From positions 472,646 to 533,947 of the forward strand of contig MNCI01004181.1 of assembly GCA_015680685.1 (NCBI GenBank): a stretch of DNA of 61,302 nt, read 5' to 3'. The position numbers and the translations under genes were made by a program. Below, in pieces: positions 54,701 through 59,700 of the stretch. Below the pieces are notes generated by a model. The model was given only the letters and a program-made list of their open reading frames with translations, ran no database searches and had not been told where the DNA came from. The stretch's first letter is position 1, and each line of letters starts with the position of its first letter. The DNA is from Gnetum montanum (Eukaryota; Streptophyta; Gnetopsida; Gnetales; Gnetaceae).

Positions 54701-55195
54701 TCTCCATATCATAGAGGACTTCAATGAAAATTATTACTGCTTCTCAATATCATGTGTAGTTCCCTTTCACTGGACTTGGTCACTCCAACTTCTTGTATGT
54801 GTTCAAAGTTTAGATAATCAAATGGGAATGATAAAGTGTTGCAAATAGGCATCCTTTGCCAGTTTGCAAGGTATTTCTATACATTCTTATTTTATAATTT
54901 CCGGCAGCGCAACGTAAATTTCAGCTCAGTGGATATGACTTTAATGCTACAGTGAATTTGCACATAAGTTGCTTGCAACACGTGTGCATTAGCAGCAAGA
55001 TATATAATATTAAGAAAAGACCTTCCAACTTACAATCTGTAAGACAGAAAAATTGATTTTTACATTTTTAAATGCAATCATAAAGAAAAATAAGCATATA
55101 CTATGCAGCCACTCACCATCATCTTGACCTTCAATTATATCATTCTCTTCCCAAGCTTTCTTAAAAACATCATCAAATTTTACAGTCAGTTGATC
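9599..55195 (-). CDS. SKI2: SKI2-like cytoplasmic exosome RNA helicase, six internal exons (partial gene)
   Basis: Ski2 is the DExH RNA helicase of the Ski complex, which feeds mRNA 3'-to-5' into the cytoplasmic exosome. Six exons read on the minus strand from 55195 down to 9599 and join in phase into 288 codons with no stop. In order they encode an acidic linker, the helicase lead-in [11 protein letters not shown], Walker [10 protein letters not shown], motif Ia [11 protein letters not shown], then [10 protein letters not shown] and [10 protein letters not shown], motif II DEVH and motif III SAT. The choice of [16 protein letters not shown] and DEVHYVND points to SKI2 rather than the nuclear paralogues MTR4 or HEN2, which have VIFTSPIKALSNQK and DEIHYM. 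The N-terminal exons lie beyond 55195, and RecA domain 2 and the C-terminus lie beyond base 1 (not seen in 1-9598). Every splice site is canonical. Exon and intron assignment is from reading; family facts are from known plant SKI2. Confidence 0.93.
9817..10017 (-). CDS. SKI2: SKI2 exon e (motifs Ia and Ib)
   Basis: 201 bases, 67 codons, phase 0. Acceptor aatgcAG|CATTGC, donor GAATGG|GTAAGT. It encodes [19 protein letters not shown], then [18 protein letters not shown] and [20 protein letters not shown]. This is the most conserved stretch in the window and matches plant SKI2 almost residue for residue. The longer open frame around it at 9718-10023 reads through into the intron, so the exon is shorter than that frame. 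Confidence 0.97.
10018..11060. other. SKI2 intron sequence, nothing recognised
   Basis: Intron between exons d and e. A moderately G/C-rich block at 10195-10365 may be an old short repeat, but I cannot identify it. The open frame at 10499-10681 has no recognisable features. Confidence 0.5.
11061..12190 (+). mobile_element. LINE 3' fragment (coiled coil, J-like module, 3' UTR)
   Basis: 5'-truncated copy of the same L1 family as LINE B. It retains the G/C-rich spacer, the coiled-coil segment, the J-domain-like module and a 3' UTR ending TAATATAATCCCAAACATTC, then TCTCTCTCTC and A8 at about 12190. It lies in the SKI2 intron between exons d and e, antisense to the gene. Target duplication not found. 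Confidence 0.8.
11240..11903 (+). pseudogene. LINE ORF2 C-terminal extension: coiled coil plus J-domain-like module (HPD intact)
   Basis: Residues up to about 11640 are rich in E, Q, R and A in heptad style ([18 protein letters not shown]), a coiled coil. From 11652 the frame reads [15 protein letters not shown], a stop (TGA 11697-11699) and then HPD at 11730-11738. Helix III is [10 protein letters not shown] and the module ends NTLD at 11843. Spacing matches DnaJ J-domains: 26 residues from the first Tyr to the His of HPD. The downstream HPHYACH segment recurs in LINE B (HPHYAYH). It is a relic, broken by several stops. Confidence 0.75.
12191..12589. other. SKI2 intron sequence flanking exon d
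   Basis: Unique-looking A/T-rich intron between the LINE fragment and the donor of exon d. No other feature seen. Confidence 0.55.
12590..12691 (-). CDS. SKI2: SKI2 exon d (Walker A / motif I)
   Basis: 102 bases, 34 codons, phase 0. Acceptor aatgcAG|GCTGTA, donor TCAAAA|GTACGT. It encodes [19 protein letters not shown] followed by [12 protein letters not shown]. The AHTSAGKT P-loop binds ATP in Ski2-family helicases. It joins directly to exon c (FQKE|AVYHIE) and exon e (ASK|HCTRA), as in plant SKI2 proteins. Confidence 0.96.
12692..14343. other. SKI2 intron sequence, nothing recognised
   Basis: A/T-rich sequence between exon d and the second copia element. A 23-base direct repeat (TGTAGCATATTCAATCATAA plus three bases) occurs near 13836 and 13877. 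No coding or RNA signature. Confidence 0.5.
14349..14601 (+). repeat. Truncated 5' LTR of second copia
   Basis: Nearly identical to the first part of the 3' LTR at 15216-15469. Both carry a duplication of about 90 bp in which GTTTGGTCCTCATGTTTC is repeated. Homology ends at TATCAAGGTTTT, where RNase H sequence begins. The duplication therefore predates this insertion. Confidence 0.85.
14602..15162 (+). pseudogene. copia RNase H domain (C-terminal pol fragment)
   Basis: The open frame 14788-15162 reads [20 protein letters not shown], then [32 protein letters not shown] and [13 protein letters not shown], the full C-terminal half of the copia RNase H with its normal stop. Upstream (14602-14748) the segment DANLHIEGF is present twice, with a GFVDANF remnant after it, a small tandem duplication of the RNase H start. 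The active-site aspartate context CDS is retained, but there is no RT. Confidence 0.9.
15203..15869 (+). repeat. Polypurine tract and complete 3' LTR of second copia
   Basis: TCAAGGGGGAG (15203-15213) precedes the LTR start TGTTGG at 15216. The LTR contains the duplicated GTTTGGTCCTCATGTTTC block and ends ATTATAACA at 15869, followed by the TTTGT target duplication. The short minus frame at 15458-15670 is inside the LTR and is not a gene. Confidence 0.9.
15875..16439. other. SKI2 intron sequence, nothing recognised
   Basis: A/T-rich sequence after the copia target duplication. No frame, repeat family or RNA gene could be identified. Confidence 0.45.
16440..16900 (+). repeat. Possible solo LTR (promoter-like TATA, ATTTCACA-rich end)
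   Basis: Sequence from about 16440 contains a TATA-like box (GCTATAAAAGGAGCT near 16606-16620) and downstream runs of ATTTCACAA, the kind of layout seen in plant LTRs. No partner LTR, target duplication or coding region is present, so the boundaries and class are uncertain. Confidence 0.3.
16901..19027. other. Intron sequence without recognisable gene
   Basis: Probably contains decayed repeats. The segment at 17369-17560 has higher G/C and repeated CACTTG/CACTCG words, but its frame matches nothing I know. Remaining open frames are short and look random. Confidence 0.4.
19028..19830 (-). pseudogene. RTE-type LINE reverse transcriptase fragment
   Basis: Reading leftwards: [60 protein letters not shown], then [12 protein letters not shown] (the FADD-type catalytic box with Ala-Asp changed to Ile-Asn) and [18 protein letters not shown]. 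This is the order and wording of the plant RTE-clade RT. It is interrupted by stops and lacks the catalytic aspartate pair, hence dead. Confidence 0.8.
19862..22368 (+). pseudogene. LINE A ORF2 reverse transcriptase / zf-RVT
   Basis: RT begins near 20218 with the pre-palm [19 protein letters not shown]. It then shows [52 protein letters not shown] and the polymerase box YTDD at 21127-21138 (YVDD in its relatives). zf-RVT is [18 protein letters not shown] near 22017-22070. After it comes [10 protein letters not shown], the linker that in other copies leads into the C-terminal extension. At least six stops or frameshifts interrupt the frame, and a G-rich stretch at 20938-20966 replaces conserved RT sequence. 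Confidence 0.85.
20936..20970 (+). repeat. G-rich run within LINE A RT
   Basis: Four G tracts (about 9, 5, 6 and 3 bases) lie within 30 bases, where related copies encode the loop before RGLRQGDPL. The run could form a G-quadruplex, or it may be a slippage or assembly artefact. It breaks the RT frame. Confidence 0.5.
22645..23790 (+). pseudogene. LINE B ORF2: RT thumb, connection and zf-RVT
   Basis: From [20 protein letters not shown] through [17 protein letters not shown] and GHWANRFLT, matching LINE A closely. zf-RVT reads [20 protein letters not shown], with the first Cys of CPRC and the last Cys changed to Tyr. The linker [10 protein letters not shown] follows near 23705. Several stops and frameshifts. 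It corresponds to the second half of a normal L1 ORF2. Confidence 0.8.
23790..24300 (+). pseudogene. LINE B gag-like module downstream of zf-RVT
   Basis: Pieces in different frames read [20 protein letters not shown], then [20 protein letters not shown] and [12 protein letters not shown] with GLILALW. The pattern F(Y/F)xN...(R/Q)G..I and INLP.F...L resembles the putative plant transposon / gag N-terminal domain (PF20167-like). The same module is present in copies D, E, F and G. Similarity to that family is my reading and is not confirmed by a profile. Confidence 0.6.
24430..24831 (+). pseudogene. LINE B coiled-coil segment
   Basis: From [20 protein letters not shown] through [20 protein letters not shown] to [12 protein letters not shown], a long E/R/Q/A-rich helix of about 130 residues without proline, expected to form a coiled coil. 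One stop (TGA near 24586) precedes 24601; after it the frame is open to 25083. Equivalent helices occur at 11260-11640, 39540-39930, 50460-50709 and 60440-60850. Confidence 0.7.
24832..25083 (+). pseudogene. LINE B J-domain-like module (HPN) and C-terminal tail
   Basis: The frame opening at 24601 runs uninterrupted to its stop at 25081-25083. It reads [20 protein letters not shown], then FHPN (HPN codons 24910-24918), [15 protein letters not shown] and HRNTLD (ending 25023), and finishes [13 protein letters not shown]. Compared with DnaJ J-domains, the distance from the first Tyr to HPN (26 residues) and from helix III to the terminal Asp (21 residues) are exact, with no gap. The essential Asp of HPD is Asn. 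J-domains recruit Hsp70; whether this one did is unknown. Confidence 0.8.
25179..25363. other. Assembly gap (185 N)
   Basis: A run of N in the 3' UTR of LINE B, next to C-rich tracts. Open frames crossing the gap are artefacts. Confidence 0.99.
25569..25740 (-). mobile_element. tRNA-derived SINE, copy 1
   Basis: On the minus strand an A-box-like GAAGGTGCTT and a B-box-like GGGTTTGAGC (reverse of 25664-25673) have tRNA-like spacing. A body of about 95 bases is shared with 43110-43275 (for example the complement of ATGAGCAAA.GTCTAACCTC). LINE B appears to have inserted at the SINE end, because its target duplication is SINE-like sequence. Confidence 0.55.
25845..26235 (+). mobile_element. RTE-type LINE 3' fragment with (ATG)n-like tail
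   Basis: Translated pieces read [31 protein letters not shown] and [14 protein letters not shown], the C-terminal signature of plant RTE RT ([10 protein letters not shown]). It ends CCCATTTTATTGAGACAAGG, then CTAGGATGATGATGATGATG. Frame broken; a 5'-truncated copy. Confidence 0.8.
26245..26600 (-). pseudogene. RTE-type LINE RT fragment, minus strand
   Basis: Reading leftwards: the MYDG.TQVHT-like block, [16 protein letters not shown], then [14 protein letters not shown], a decayed form of CMLFADDIVLVDE. It is inverted and abuts the plus-strand RTE tail, so two RTE fragments lie tail to tail. Confidence 0.65.
26610..27110 (-). pseudogene. Ty3/gypsy gag-like fragment
   Basis: The minus strand reads [38 protein letters not shown] and [12 protein letters not shown]. 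The last matches the C.YH...GH.TE.C signature found in gag of plant gypsy elements. Interrupted by stops; no LTR identified. Confidence 0.55.
27111..29003. other. SKI2 intron sequence, nothing recognised
   Basis: Long A/T-rich stretch without coding or repeat-family signature, except the GAATC-rich block listed separately. It leads up to the donor of exon c at 29003. Confidence 0.5.
27295..27570. repeat. Degenerate GAATC-rich simple repeat
   Basis: The words GGAATCA, GAATCAC and AGAATC, with their complements GATTC, recur irregularly more than a dozen times in about 275 bases, too diverged to be a recent microsatellite. Confidence 0.5.
29004..29111 (-). CDS. SKI2: SKI2 exon c (entry to helicase core)
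   Basis: 108 bases, exactly 36 codons, phase 0 on both sides. Acceptor cttacAG|GTTTGG, donor AAAGAG|GTAATT. It encodes [19 protein letters not shown], the hallmark segment just before the first RecA domain of SKI2 proteins. The upstream intron (29112-42011, 12.9 kb) contains LINEs C and D, and the downstream intron (12692-29003) is 16.3 kb. Confidence 0.93.
29175..29463. repeat. Two short tandem duplications upstream of SKI2 exon c
   Basis: A unit of about 66 bases containing CTCTATTATAACATGTAAGA is duplicated at about 29175-29243 and 29242-29305, and a 56-base unit starting CATTGACTTGTTT is duplicated at 29352-29407 and 29408-29463. Both pairs differ by a few substitutions. Confidence 0.75.
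29700..31618 (+). pseudogene. LINE C ORF1 (DUF4283 plus CCHC knuckle), decayed
   Basis: The N-terminus ([15 protein letters not shown]-type, A/G-rich) begins near 29730. The DUF4283 region near 30230-30640 contains [13 protein letters not shown] and [20 protein letters not shown]. The zinc knuckle [14 protein letters not shown] (from about 30667) has its last Cys changed to Tyr. The frame ends [10 protein letters not shown]-stop with TGA at 31616-31618, overlapping the ORF2 ATG. The minisatellite 31341-31570 lies inside this ORF; its unit is not a multiple of three. Confidence 0.7.
31341..31570 (+). repeat. 46-bp minisatellite, five units
   Basis: Five head-to-tail copies of a 46-base unit beginning CATACGGATGAAGAAAACAA start at 31341, 31387, 31433, 31479 and 31525. 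The units differ by only about two substitutions in total, all in the third copy, although the host LINE is heavily decayed. Confidence 0.97.
31615..34745 (+). pseudogene. LINE C ORF2 (endonuclease, RT, zf-RVT remnant)
   Basis: ATG 31615-31617 overlaps the ORF1 stop. Endonuclease: [14 protein letters not shown] and [10 protein letters not shown] near 31979. RT from 32805: [47 protein letters not shown] and [14 protein letters not shown] near 33475. The YVDD box is destroyed near 33615. Fingers and thumb continue to 34115 ([20 protein letters not shown]). A decayed zf-RVT lies near 34430, then [13 protein letters not shown] with [14 protein letters not shown] near 34640-34740, the linker to the lost extension. 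Confidence 0.8.
35077..38800 (+). pseudogene. LINE D ORF2: endonuclease, RT, zf-RVT remnant
   Basis: ATG 35077-35079 overlaps the ORF1 stop TGA 35078-35080 (STSRP-stop); a small deletion follows at once. RT from 36905 reads [77 protein letters not shown] and [12 protein letters not shown], so the catalytic YVDD is YVDN. The finger and zf-RVT regions up to about 38560 are very broken; [17 protein letters not shown] near 38730 is the linker to the extension. Confidence 0.8.
35693..36866 (+). repeat. 588-bp tandem duplication inside LINE D ORF2
   Basis: The segment 35693-36280 is repeated at 36281-36866 (start AGGTATGCAAGAAAAGC and AGGTATGAAAGAAAAGC; end ACCCCTCCCCCA). The copies differ at roughly a tenth of sites by eye and the second has a deletion of about ten bases, so the event is old. 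588 is a multiple of three. It duplicates the end of the endonuclease and the EN-RT linker. Confidence 0.9.
38820..39365 (+). pseudogene. LINE D gag-like module
   Basis: Reads [39 protein letters not shown], then [20 protein letters not shown] with [20 protein letters not shown] and HFGLILALW. It aligns with the modules in B, E, F and G. One or two frame changes and a stop separate the halves. Resembles the plant transposon/gag N-terminal fold (inference). Confidence 0.6.
39540..39938 (+). pseudogene. LINE D coiled-coil segment
   Basis: [40 protein letters not shown] and [20 protein letters not shown] form a proline-free, charged helix of about 130 residues. Same place in the element as the coiled coils of B, E and G. 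Confidence 0.65.
39942..40139 (+). pseudogene. LINE D J-domain-like module (HPN)
   Basis: In one frame: [11 protein letters not shown], stop (TGG to TGA), [19 protein letters not shown] (HPN at 40020-40028), then [10 protein letters not shown], stop, [15 protein letters not shown] ending at 40139. The distance from first Tyr to HPN is again 26 codons. Two in-frame stops but no frameshift, so the frame was conserved before decay. Confidence 0.7.
40541..41067 (+). mobile_element. LINE 3' end fragment
   Basis: Ends TTTGTAATATAATACAATCC, TGATCCTTTCTC and A6 at about 41067, the family's 3' terminus. The upstream frame 40548-40790 ([19 protein letters not shown]) is open for 80 codons, but I do not recognise it. 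It is probably captured or 3' UTR sequence. Antisense to SKI2. Confidence 0.6.
41068..42011. other. SKI2 intron sequence flanking exon b
   Basis: A/T-rich intron. A direct repeat of about 34 bases (AAAGAGGTAATTCCTAGCGT and following) occurs at about 41575 and 41659. No gene seen. Confidence 0.5.
42012..42274 (-). CDS. SKI2: SKI2 exon b (acidic, low-complexity linker)
   Basis: 263 bases: two bases completing a split Glu codon, then 87 codons. Acceptor gtacAG|AAATAT, donor AAAGAG|GTAAGC. The product is rich in E, D, S and T ([13 protein letters not shown] near the start, [12 protein letters not shown] near the end). The VLDEIL motif is the part that resembles plant SKI2; the rest is a poorly conserved linker in this family. 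Phases on both sides match the neighbouring exons. The preceding intron (42275-55116) is about 12.8 kb and holds LINEs E and F. Confidence 0.85.
42275..43109. other. SKI2 intron sequence upstream of exon b
   Basis: A/T-rich intron upstream of the exon b acceptor. The plus frame at 42206-42400 overlaps the exon antisense and is a shadow. Nothing else recognised. Confidence 0.5.
43110..43275 (-). mobile_element. tRNA-derived SINE, copy 2
   Basis: On the minus strand TGATAGTAAGAT (reverse of 43245-43256) is an A-box-like element, and GGGTTTGAGC (reverse of 43210-43219) a B-box-like one 37 bases on, separated by TCTCAATTCGGAAGACAT as in tRNA-type SINE heads. The body down to 43115 is shared with 25569-25740. 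The minus frame 43130-43501 overlapping it is not a gene. Confidence 0.6.
43276..43797. other. SKI2 intron sequence, nothing recognised
   Basis: Intron between the SINE and the RTE tail. No feature seen beyond A/T-rich sequence. Confidence 0.45.
43798..43845 (-). mobile_element. RTE-type LINE 3' tail, inverted
   Basis: ATCATCATCGTCATCCTAAC followed by CTTGTCCCAACAAAATGGGA is the reverse complement of the plant RTE terminus. Only the tail is recognisable. Confidence 0.65.
43846..45172. other. SKI2 intron sequence, nothing recognised
   Basis: A/T-rich intron. Open frames at 44191-44373 and 44470-44766 have no domain and typical random composition; I do not call them. Confidence 0.45.
45218..46675 (+). 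pseudogene. LINE E ORF1 (DUF4283 and CCHC-like), few breaks
   Basis: ATG 45218 opens 131 residues: an A/G/E-rich N-terminus, then [20 protein letters not shown] and [19 protein letters not shown], with a stop at 45611-45613. The frame resumes at 45617: [39 protein letters not shown] and [20 protein letters not shown] are clear DUF4283 motifs. [14 protein letters not shown] near 46069-46110 is a CCHC knuckle with Cys 2 lost. The C-terminal half is decayed; it ends TSP-stop at 46673-46675, overlapping the ORF2 ATG. Confidence 0.8.
46672..49718 (+). pseudogene. LINE E ORF2: endonuclease, RT and zf-RVT with 531-codon open RT
   Basis: ATG 46672 gives MKILT-stop-NYRG, then [12 protein letters not shown]; the endonuclease is stop-rich. 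RT has [15 protein letters not shown] near 47990, then from 48123 an open frame of 531 codons: [45 protein letters not shown], catalytic YVDD at 48672-48683, [14 protein letters not shown] and [10 protein letters not shown]. zf-RVT is [18 protein letters not shown] near 49561-49614. A frameshift near 49700 separates it from the extension. The RT core looks intact, but the endonuclease does not, so the element is not autonomous. Confidence 0.88.
49719..50345 (+). pseudogene. LINE E gag-like module downstream of zf-RVT
   Basis: After the linker [19 protein letters not shown] the frame from 49888 reads [39 protein letters not shown] and [14 protein letters not shown]; after a frameshift near 50220 it reads [22 protein letters not shown]. 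This is the best-preserved example. The FYxN...(Y/V)RG..I....LA..LG pattern is that of the putative plant transposon / gag N-terminal domain (PF20167-like). The frame is continuous with ORF2 once the frameshift is allowed for. Confidence 0.65.
50430..50709 (+). pseudogene. LINE E coiled-coil C-terminus
   Basis: From 50461: [40 protein letters not shown] and [20 protein letters not shown], ending at a stop at 50707-50709. A proline-free charged helix of more than 80 residues. No J-like sequence follows in any frame up to the poly-A. Confidence 0.7.
50710..51170 (+). other. LINE E 3' UTR and poly-A
   Basis: G/T-rich untranslated sequence ending TTTTTGGAATAAAATCGCTC, then AATCATTTTCC and A9 at 51162-51170. 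AATAAA near 51137 can serve as a polyadenylation signal on the LINE strand. Confidence 0.7.
51187..51704. other. SKI2 intron sequence between LINE E and LINE F
   Basis: A/T-rich intron. The part from about 51630 to 51723 is one copy of a local repeat whose partner lies at 53915-54010. The minus frame 51219-51482 has no features. Confidence 0.5.
51705..53749 (+). mobile_element. LINE F: 5'-truncated LINE with perfect 19-bp TSD
   Basis: AAGAACTTTTTGCATGCCA occurs at 51705-51723 and again at 53731-53749, directly after the A-run, a perfect 19-bp target duplication. The element (about 51724-53730) begins within the RT thumb of the LINE E type, then has zf-RVT, the gag-like module, a coiled coil and a 3' UTR ending ATTAATATCAGCTCGAACAT and A10. 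Closest to LINE E; no J-like module. Antisense to SKI2. Confidence 0.95.
51724..53330 (+). pseudogene. LINE F ORF2 C-terminal half (zf-RVT, gag-like, coiled coil)
   Basis: Pieces: the zf-RVT-like [20 protein letters not shown] near 52118-52177; the linker [18 protein letters not shown]; the gag-like module [64 protein letters not shown] and GVILALW (52440-52908); then a degraded charged helix to about 53330. Many in-frame stops, several of the TGG-to-TAG/TGA or CAA-to-TAA kind. Confidence 0.75.
53750..55116. other. SKI2 intron next to exon a, with local repeat
   Basis: Contains TAAATGTTTATATTCCCTAT and AGTGTCTAGAAT...TTGCATGCCA at 53918-54010, a diverged copy of 51638-51723, and TCATTTTA.TCA.AAACTTTTCC at about 53870 and 54030. 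The two copies form an old local tandem repeat into which LINE F inserted. The open frames at 54152-54392 and 54491-54727 are not recognised. Confidence 0.55.
55117..55195 (-). CDS. SKI2: SKI2 exon a (acidic pre-helicase linker)
   Basis: 79 bases, 26 codons plus one base. It encodes [14 protein letters not shown] followed by acidic residues, matching the FDDLFKKAWEE segment of plant SKI2. The acceptor reads tgtAG|GATCAA and the donor GATG|GTGAGT. It ends in phase 1, which fits the two leading bases of the next exon at 42274. The exon sits about 1.4 kb from the nearest LINE on its low-coordinate side (F) and about 1.3 kb from LINE G on the other. Confidence 0.85.
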
Positions 55196-56479
55196 CTACA
55201 GATGCCACCAAGAGAAACAACCATTATGAAAGAATACATTTCTAATGCATGCCAAGTTCCCTAATAATAACAGCTCATTTGTAGGTAACAAATGAATTTA
55301 AATCTTCGATAGAAAATGAATATTTTATCACTATTATTAAAATATGCAGTTCATCTAAAACATTTAAGCATTTCAATTGATTTTACAAAATTATATATAG
55401 CTAAGAAAATTGATTAATAAAATCCAACCTTTCCAAAGAATTTGATTATTGCCTATAATCCTCAATTAAATATTGGAACATTGAAAAACCAGACAAGAAT
55501 CTACTGAACGAACTTACTAAAAACTCATGAAAAAGTATTTTTTTCCAGGCAATTTAAAAATAAAATTTTAATGGCTTTAAAGGAAAAAAATAGGAAAATG
55601 TTGGAATTTAAAAAACATAAAAAAACATTGAAATACATAAAAGTTTTTAAAAATTAAAAATAAATCAAGTATTGTACTATTCATAGCTTGCTTTTTTTGT
55701 TTGTTTGTTTGTTTGTTTTGAGGGTGGGAGGAAGAGCTTTGTTAATCATACTAAATTCATCATCAATTGCAAATGACTTCTCAATGATTAGAAAGAAAAC
55801 AAATCACATTATAGTTAACAGCTAGTTAAGATAGAGTAGGTAACAGTTAGTTTTAATTAATTAAAACTTTACTTTAAATTTAAGAAAAAAGAAAGAAAAA
55901 TAAAAACAAAAATATTATTTTTAAAAGGCATTAACAGCTAGTTCTAAGGATAAAACCATAGTTAATAAAACACACACACCACCCAAAGAAATAAGAGAAA
56001 AAATTAAATCAAATAAGAAACTAGTTAAGAGAAAAGGAAGTTCAAGTACATAATGATGTTTCAAGCATTATTGAATTTCCAACAAGAATTTAGAAGATCT
56101 ATTATACTGTACACTTTCAAGTGTTCCAGAAAGTTTTACTAGTTTCACCAATATAACATATAACATTTACCATGAATGTAAGGAGATTTTATAAACACCA
56201 CCATTATTTAAAATATTCTTTTTATCTTTAAGACAGAAAAAAAATTGGATATTTTATTATAAAAGAACTAATTTATATAAATAACAAAAAATTATAATTA
56301 TATAACAGTCACAGAAAAGGTATCCATGTGCATTATGTGCATTGAACAATCATGTGATCGTAGCAACAATGGTAAAGACAGGAAAGTTAACATTCCCACT
56401 TTTAACTTTCGAAAAATGATGATACATATTCGGGCAAGAAAAAATATTTAGAAATCAATCACAACAACTTGGAATCAGA
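55196..56479. other. SKI2 intron upstream of exon a, nothing recognised
   Basis: Very A/T-rich; contains a TTTG tetranucleotide run at 55697-55720. No additional SKI2 exon could be recognised, so the N-terminal exons are probably beyond 61302 or too divergent to see. Confidence 0.5.
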
Positions 56480-56751
56480 TGACTATCTAGGATTTACAAT
56501 AGCTTTTCGCTGGTGAGGAGGGGTCTGATCCTGTTCAGTCTTATGGCTTTTCGCTGCAAGGCTTTGCTTTCCCCGCTGCAAGGTTTTGCTTTCCCCGATA
56601 AGAGATTCCTCCTCTTCCCAAGGAGCATGAGGGGAGTTTCAAAGTCCACCCAAAGGTCAAAAAATAGGTAAGCCAAGCTTGCAAGAAACCTAGATTTGGG
56701 AGTTCAGGAGACCCTCAACAAGGTCTACAAGAAACGGTCTAATTCTAGACC

Positions 56752-59700
56752 ATGAGGATCCTTTCTTGGAATTCCCAGGGACAAGGTAACCCATACAAAC
56801 AAAATACCCTCAAGGATGTTGTGAGGTGAGAACCCTATGAGATTGTGTGTTTGCAAGAAAACAAGTTTCAGAATGAGCAACACCAAGAGAAAACCTAGCC
56901 AAGGTGGTCCTCATTCTTTGTTGATGCTAGAGAGCAAGCAGGAGGGCTGCCTGCCCCTCTAAGCATGTAGTAGTTACAATGTTTACAACAAAATAGAGTC
57001 TTACGCTCTTCTTCATAAACGAGGGAACCTTCCCCATGAATTTTTATGGTCCACAAGCTTAGACGGATCAACTCTAGAAGCTTCTTCTTGTCATCTTAAA
57101 AGCAGGCAACCACAAGGCACAGATCGTGTTGGAAGATTTGAATCAGACGCTATAGGAATGGGAGAGGGTCAGGAAAGGCATAGTAGAACCTTAGGGAAGT
57201 GAGAAGCTCCAAAAATTTCTCTAAGCCTTCAGCCTTATGGATCTAGACGTACAAGGTTGCCTGTTTACTTGGACCAATAATAGGAAAGGGGAGGATTGGA
57301 TGATGTCTAGAATCGATAGAGTTTGGGTGAGTGTTGCCATGGTACTAGATAGACCCATCTCAATGATAGCGTTGGAAAGGTGGGCATATGATCACAGACC
57401 CCTCATGTGCACCATTGCTTAGAACCCTGACAAGGATCTTGGTGCCCAAGTGTTTCATCTAGAGAGGGTGTGGTTGAAGAAGCCCCAGGTGAAGAAATTG
57501 ATCTAGCAAGTGTGGGCTTAGTACCCGAGTGGTTGTGATCCCAGAGAGTTCCTCAAACAAAGTTTACAACAACTAAAGCAAGGAATAATGGTGCAGGCCA
57601 AACAGAACAACTATAGCTTCAAGTTCCTAAATGGGAACATGCCCTGAAGCTTTAAAGGATTCAACACTTACAAGAGAAGGGGTGGCCCTCAAGATGAGAT
57701 TGAGATGCTCCAGAAGCTCCAACAGCTTGACGAGGACAAGGATATGTACTGGAAGGAGCGATCCCACATTCAATGGCTAGAGGAAAGAGATGTAATACCA
57801 AGTATTTCTTTACCACAACCAATGCAGCAAAGAGGACCAAGACCATTCAATCCTAGTGGAGGAGGAGAATCACATTACAAATCTGCTACCTGTTGCACAC
57901 AAAGCATGCAGCAATTTTAAAAGAATATATGGAAGAAGAGGGACATCTCCCTAGTCTCGATCTTGATACGACAAGTACTTACACAAAGGGATAATTAGAG
58001 ACTCCTGCATTACTAAAGTTAAGGTTCTAGAGGCTATCTCCATGATGAAGATTGGGAAAGCATCAAGCCCAGATAGCTGGCCCATGGAGTTCTTTGTAGA
58101 GTTCTTTGAGGTCGTAGGACAGAACCTGGTGGATGCTTTCAACATTATGCTTCAGAAAGGAAGTCAACTAGTCCTAGATTGTTTTGGTGCCCAAGGTTGA
58201 TACCCTAACAAGGCTTGCAAACTTTAGGCCTATCGGAATGTGTAACAACTTGTTGTGCATCTTCGCCAAAATCCTTGTTCATAGGTTGCAACCCTTGATG
58301 CCCACTCTAGTTGGCTAACATCAAGTGGGCTCTATTAAAGGAATGTGTATAGAAGATCAAATTTGGTCCTCCATGAGGTTTTGCACTCAGCAAATAGGGC
58401 TATGTTCCTAGGTATGTTCCTCAAATTAGACATTGTGGAAGCATATGATACTATTGATTGGGACTCTCTGGGGCATATAATGTTACATAAGGACTTCCAC
58501 CCTGGATTTGTTGACCTAAGTCTTCAAATGCAACGTACTGGAGCCTTCACATTTGACTTTAATGGGCAGTTGTGGGGGTTCTCCTCCCCCCAAAGGGGAC
58601 TACACTAGGTGGCACCATTGTTGCCTTATTTGTTCATTTTGGCAATAGATACCATGAATTGTTATTGCAGGGTAGAGGGGGTCAAGGGCCTAGAGATTGA
58701 GAGGACTACATGCATTGTGAATCACTATGTTGACTCCACCATCCTAACAAGGAAGGCTACCATTCTATAGGCTTGGGCGATTAAGAGAATGAGCACAGAG
58801 CTAGGGCTAGATGTTAATTGGGCAAAGTTCACCACCCACTTTGTTCAGTCGAATATGACTATGAAGAGAAGGATCACTAGGGTGCTCAAGATTGGATAAG
58901 GGCATTAAGAGAAGATCTACCTAGGAGTCCCAATGTTTGACTGGCAATAGATCAGTACTGGTCAGGTTTTGTGGGTAGGATGGAAGCACAGATCGGACAC
59001 TAGAATTCATGTCTCTTAACTAGCAAGGGCAAAGTTCTTTTGGCAATCACTGTTCTGCTATCTATGGCAAGGTATCTTGCCTTCGTGGTGTCCCTACCAC
59101 CGTGTGTGATTGACAAAGTTAATCATATTGTTAGGAATTTTGTTTGGTCAAGGGTAAAAGGAGGTCACAAAATCCATCTGGTGTGCTGGGAGAAGATCAC
59201 TCACCCAAGGTATGGGGGAAATGGGGGTTCCTTATTTTGAAGATGTCCTTCTATTAACTCATAATAACTTGATGAAGAGGATTATGGAAACCAAGGATAG
59301 CTCTAACATTAATGCTCCATAGGCGATTGTCATCCATCAAAAGTACACATTAAGTGTTATGGAAAAACATTAGTAGACAATATCACACACTCTAGCAGCT
59401 CTCTTTATCAATGCATCAAGAGGCAGCCAATATTTTGTACCACAAAGATGGGGTGATGCATGGATAGCATGTGGCCTAGAAAGGGTGGCTTCCTAAGAAA
59501 ATAAAAATGTTTATTTGGCTTCTCAACAATCAAGCAATTCGAACATGCACTTTTCTTCAAAGTCAAGGCTTTGATATTAATACTCACTGCCTAATGTGCA
59601 AAGCCATCGACATTGAAACTCAGTTGCATCTATTCTTCAACTACCCTTACTCTCTACAAGTCCAACGACTTATACACCTTGAGCCTACTTCCCCACTAAA

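Noticed and set aside
55196-56479. Further N-terminal SKI2 exon
   Set aside because: No segment resembling the upstream plant SKI2 protein with flanking splice sites could be found on the minus strand.
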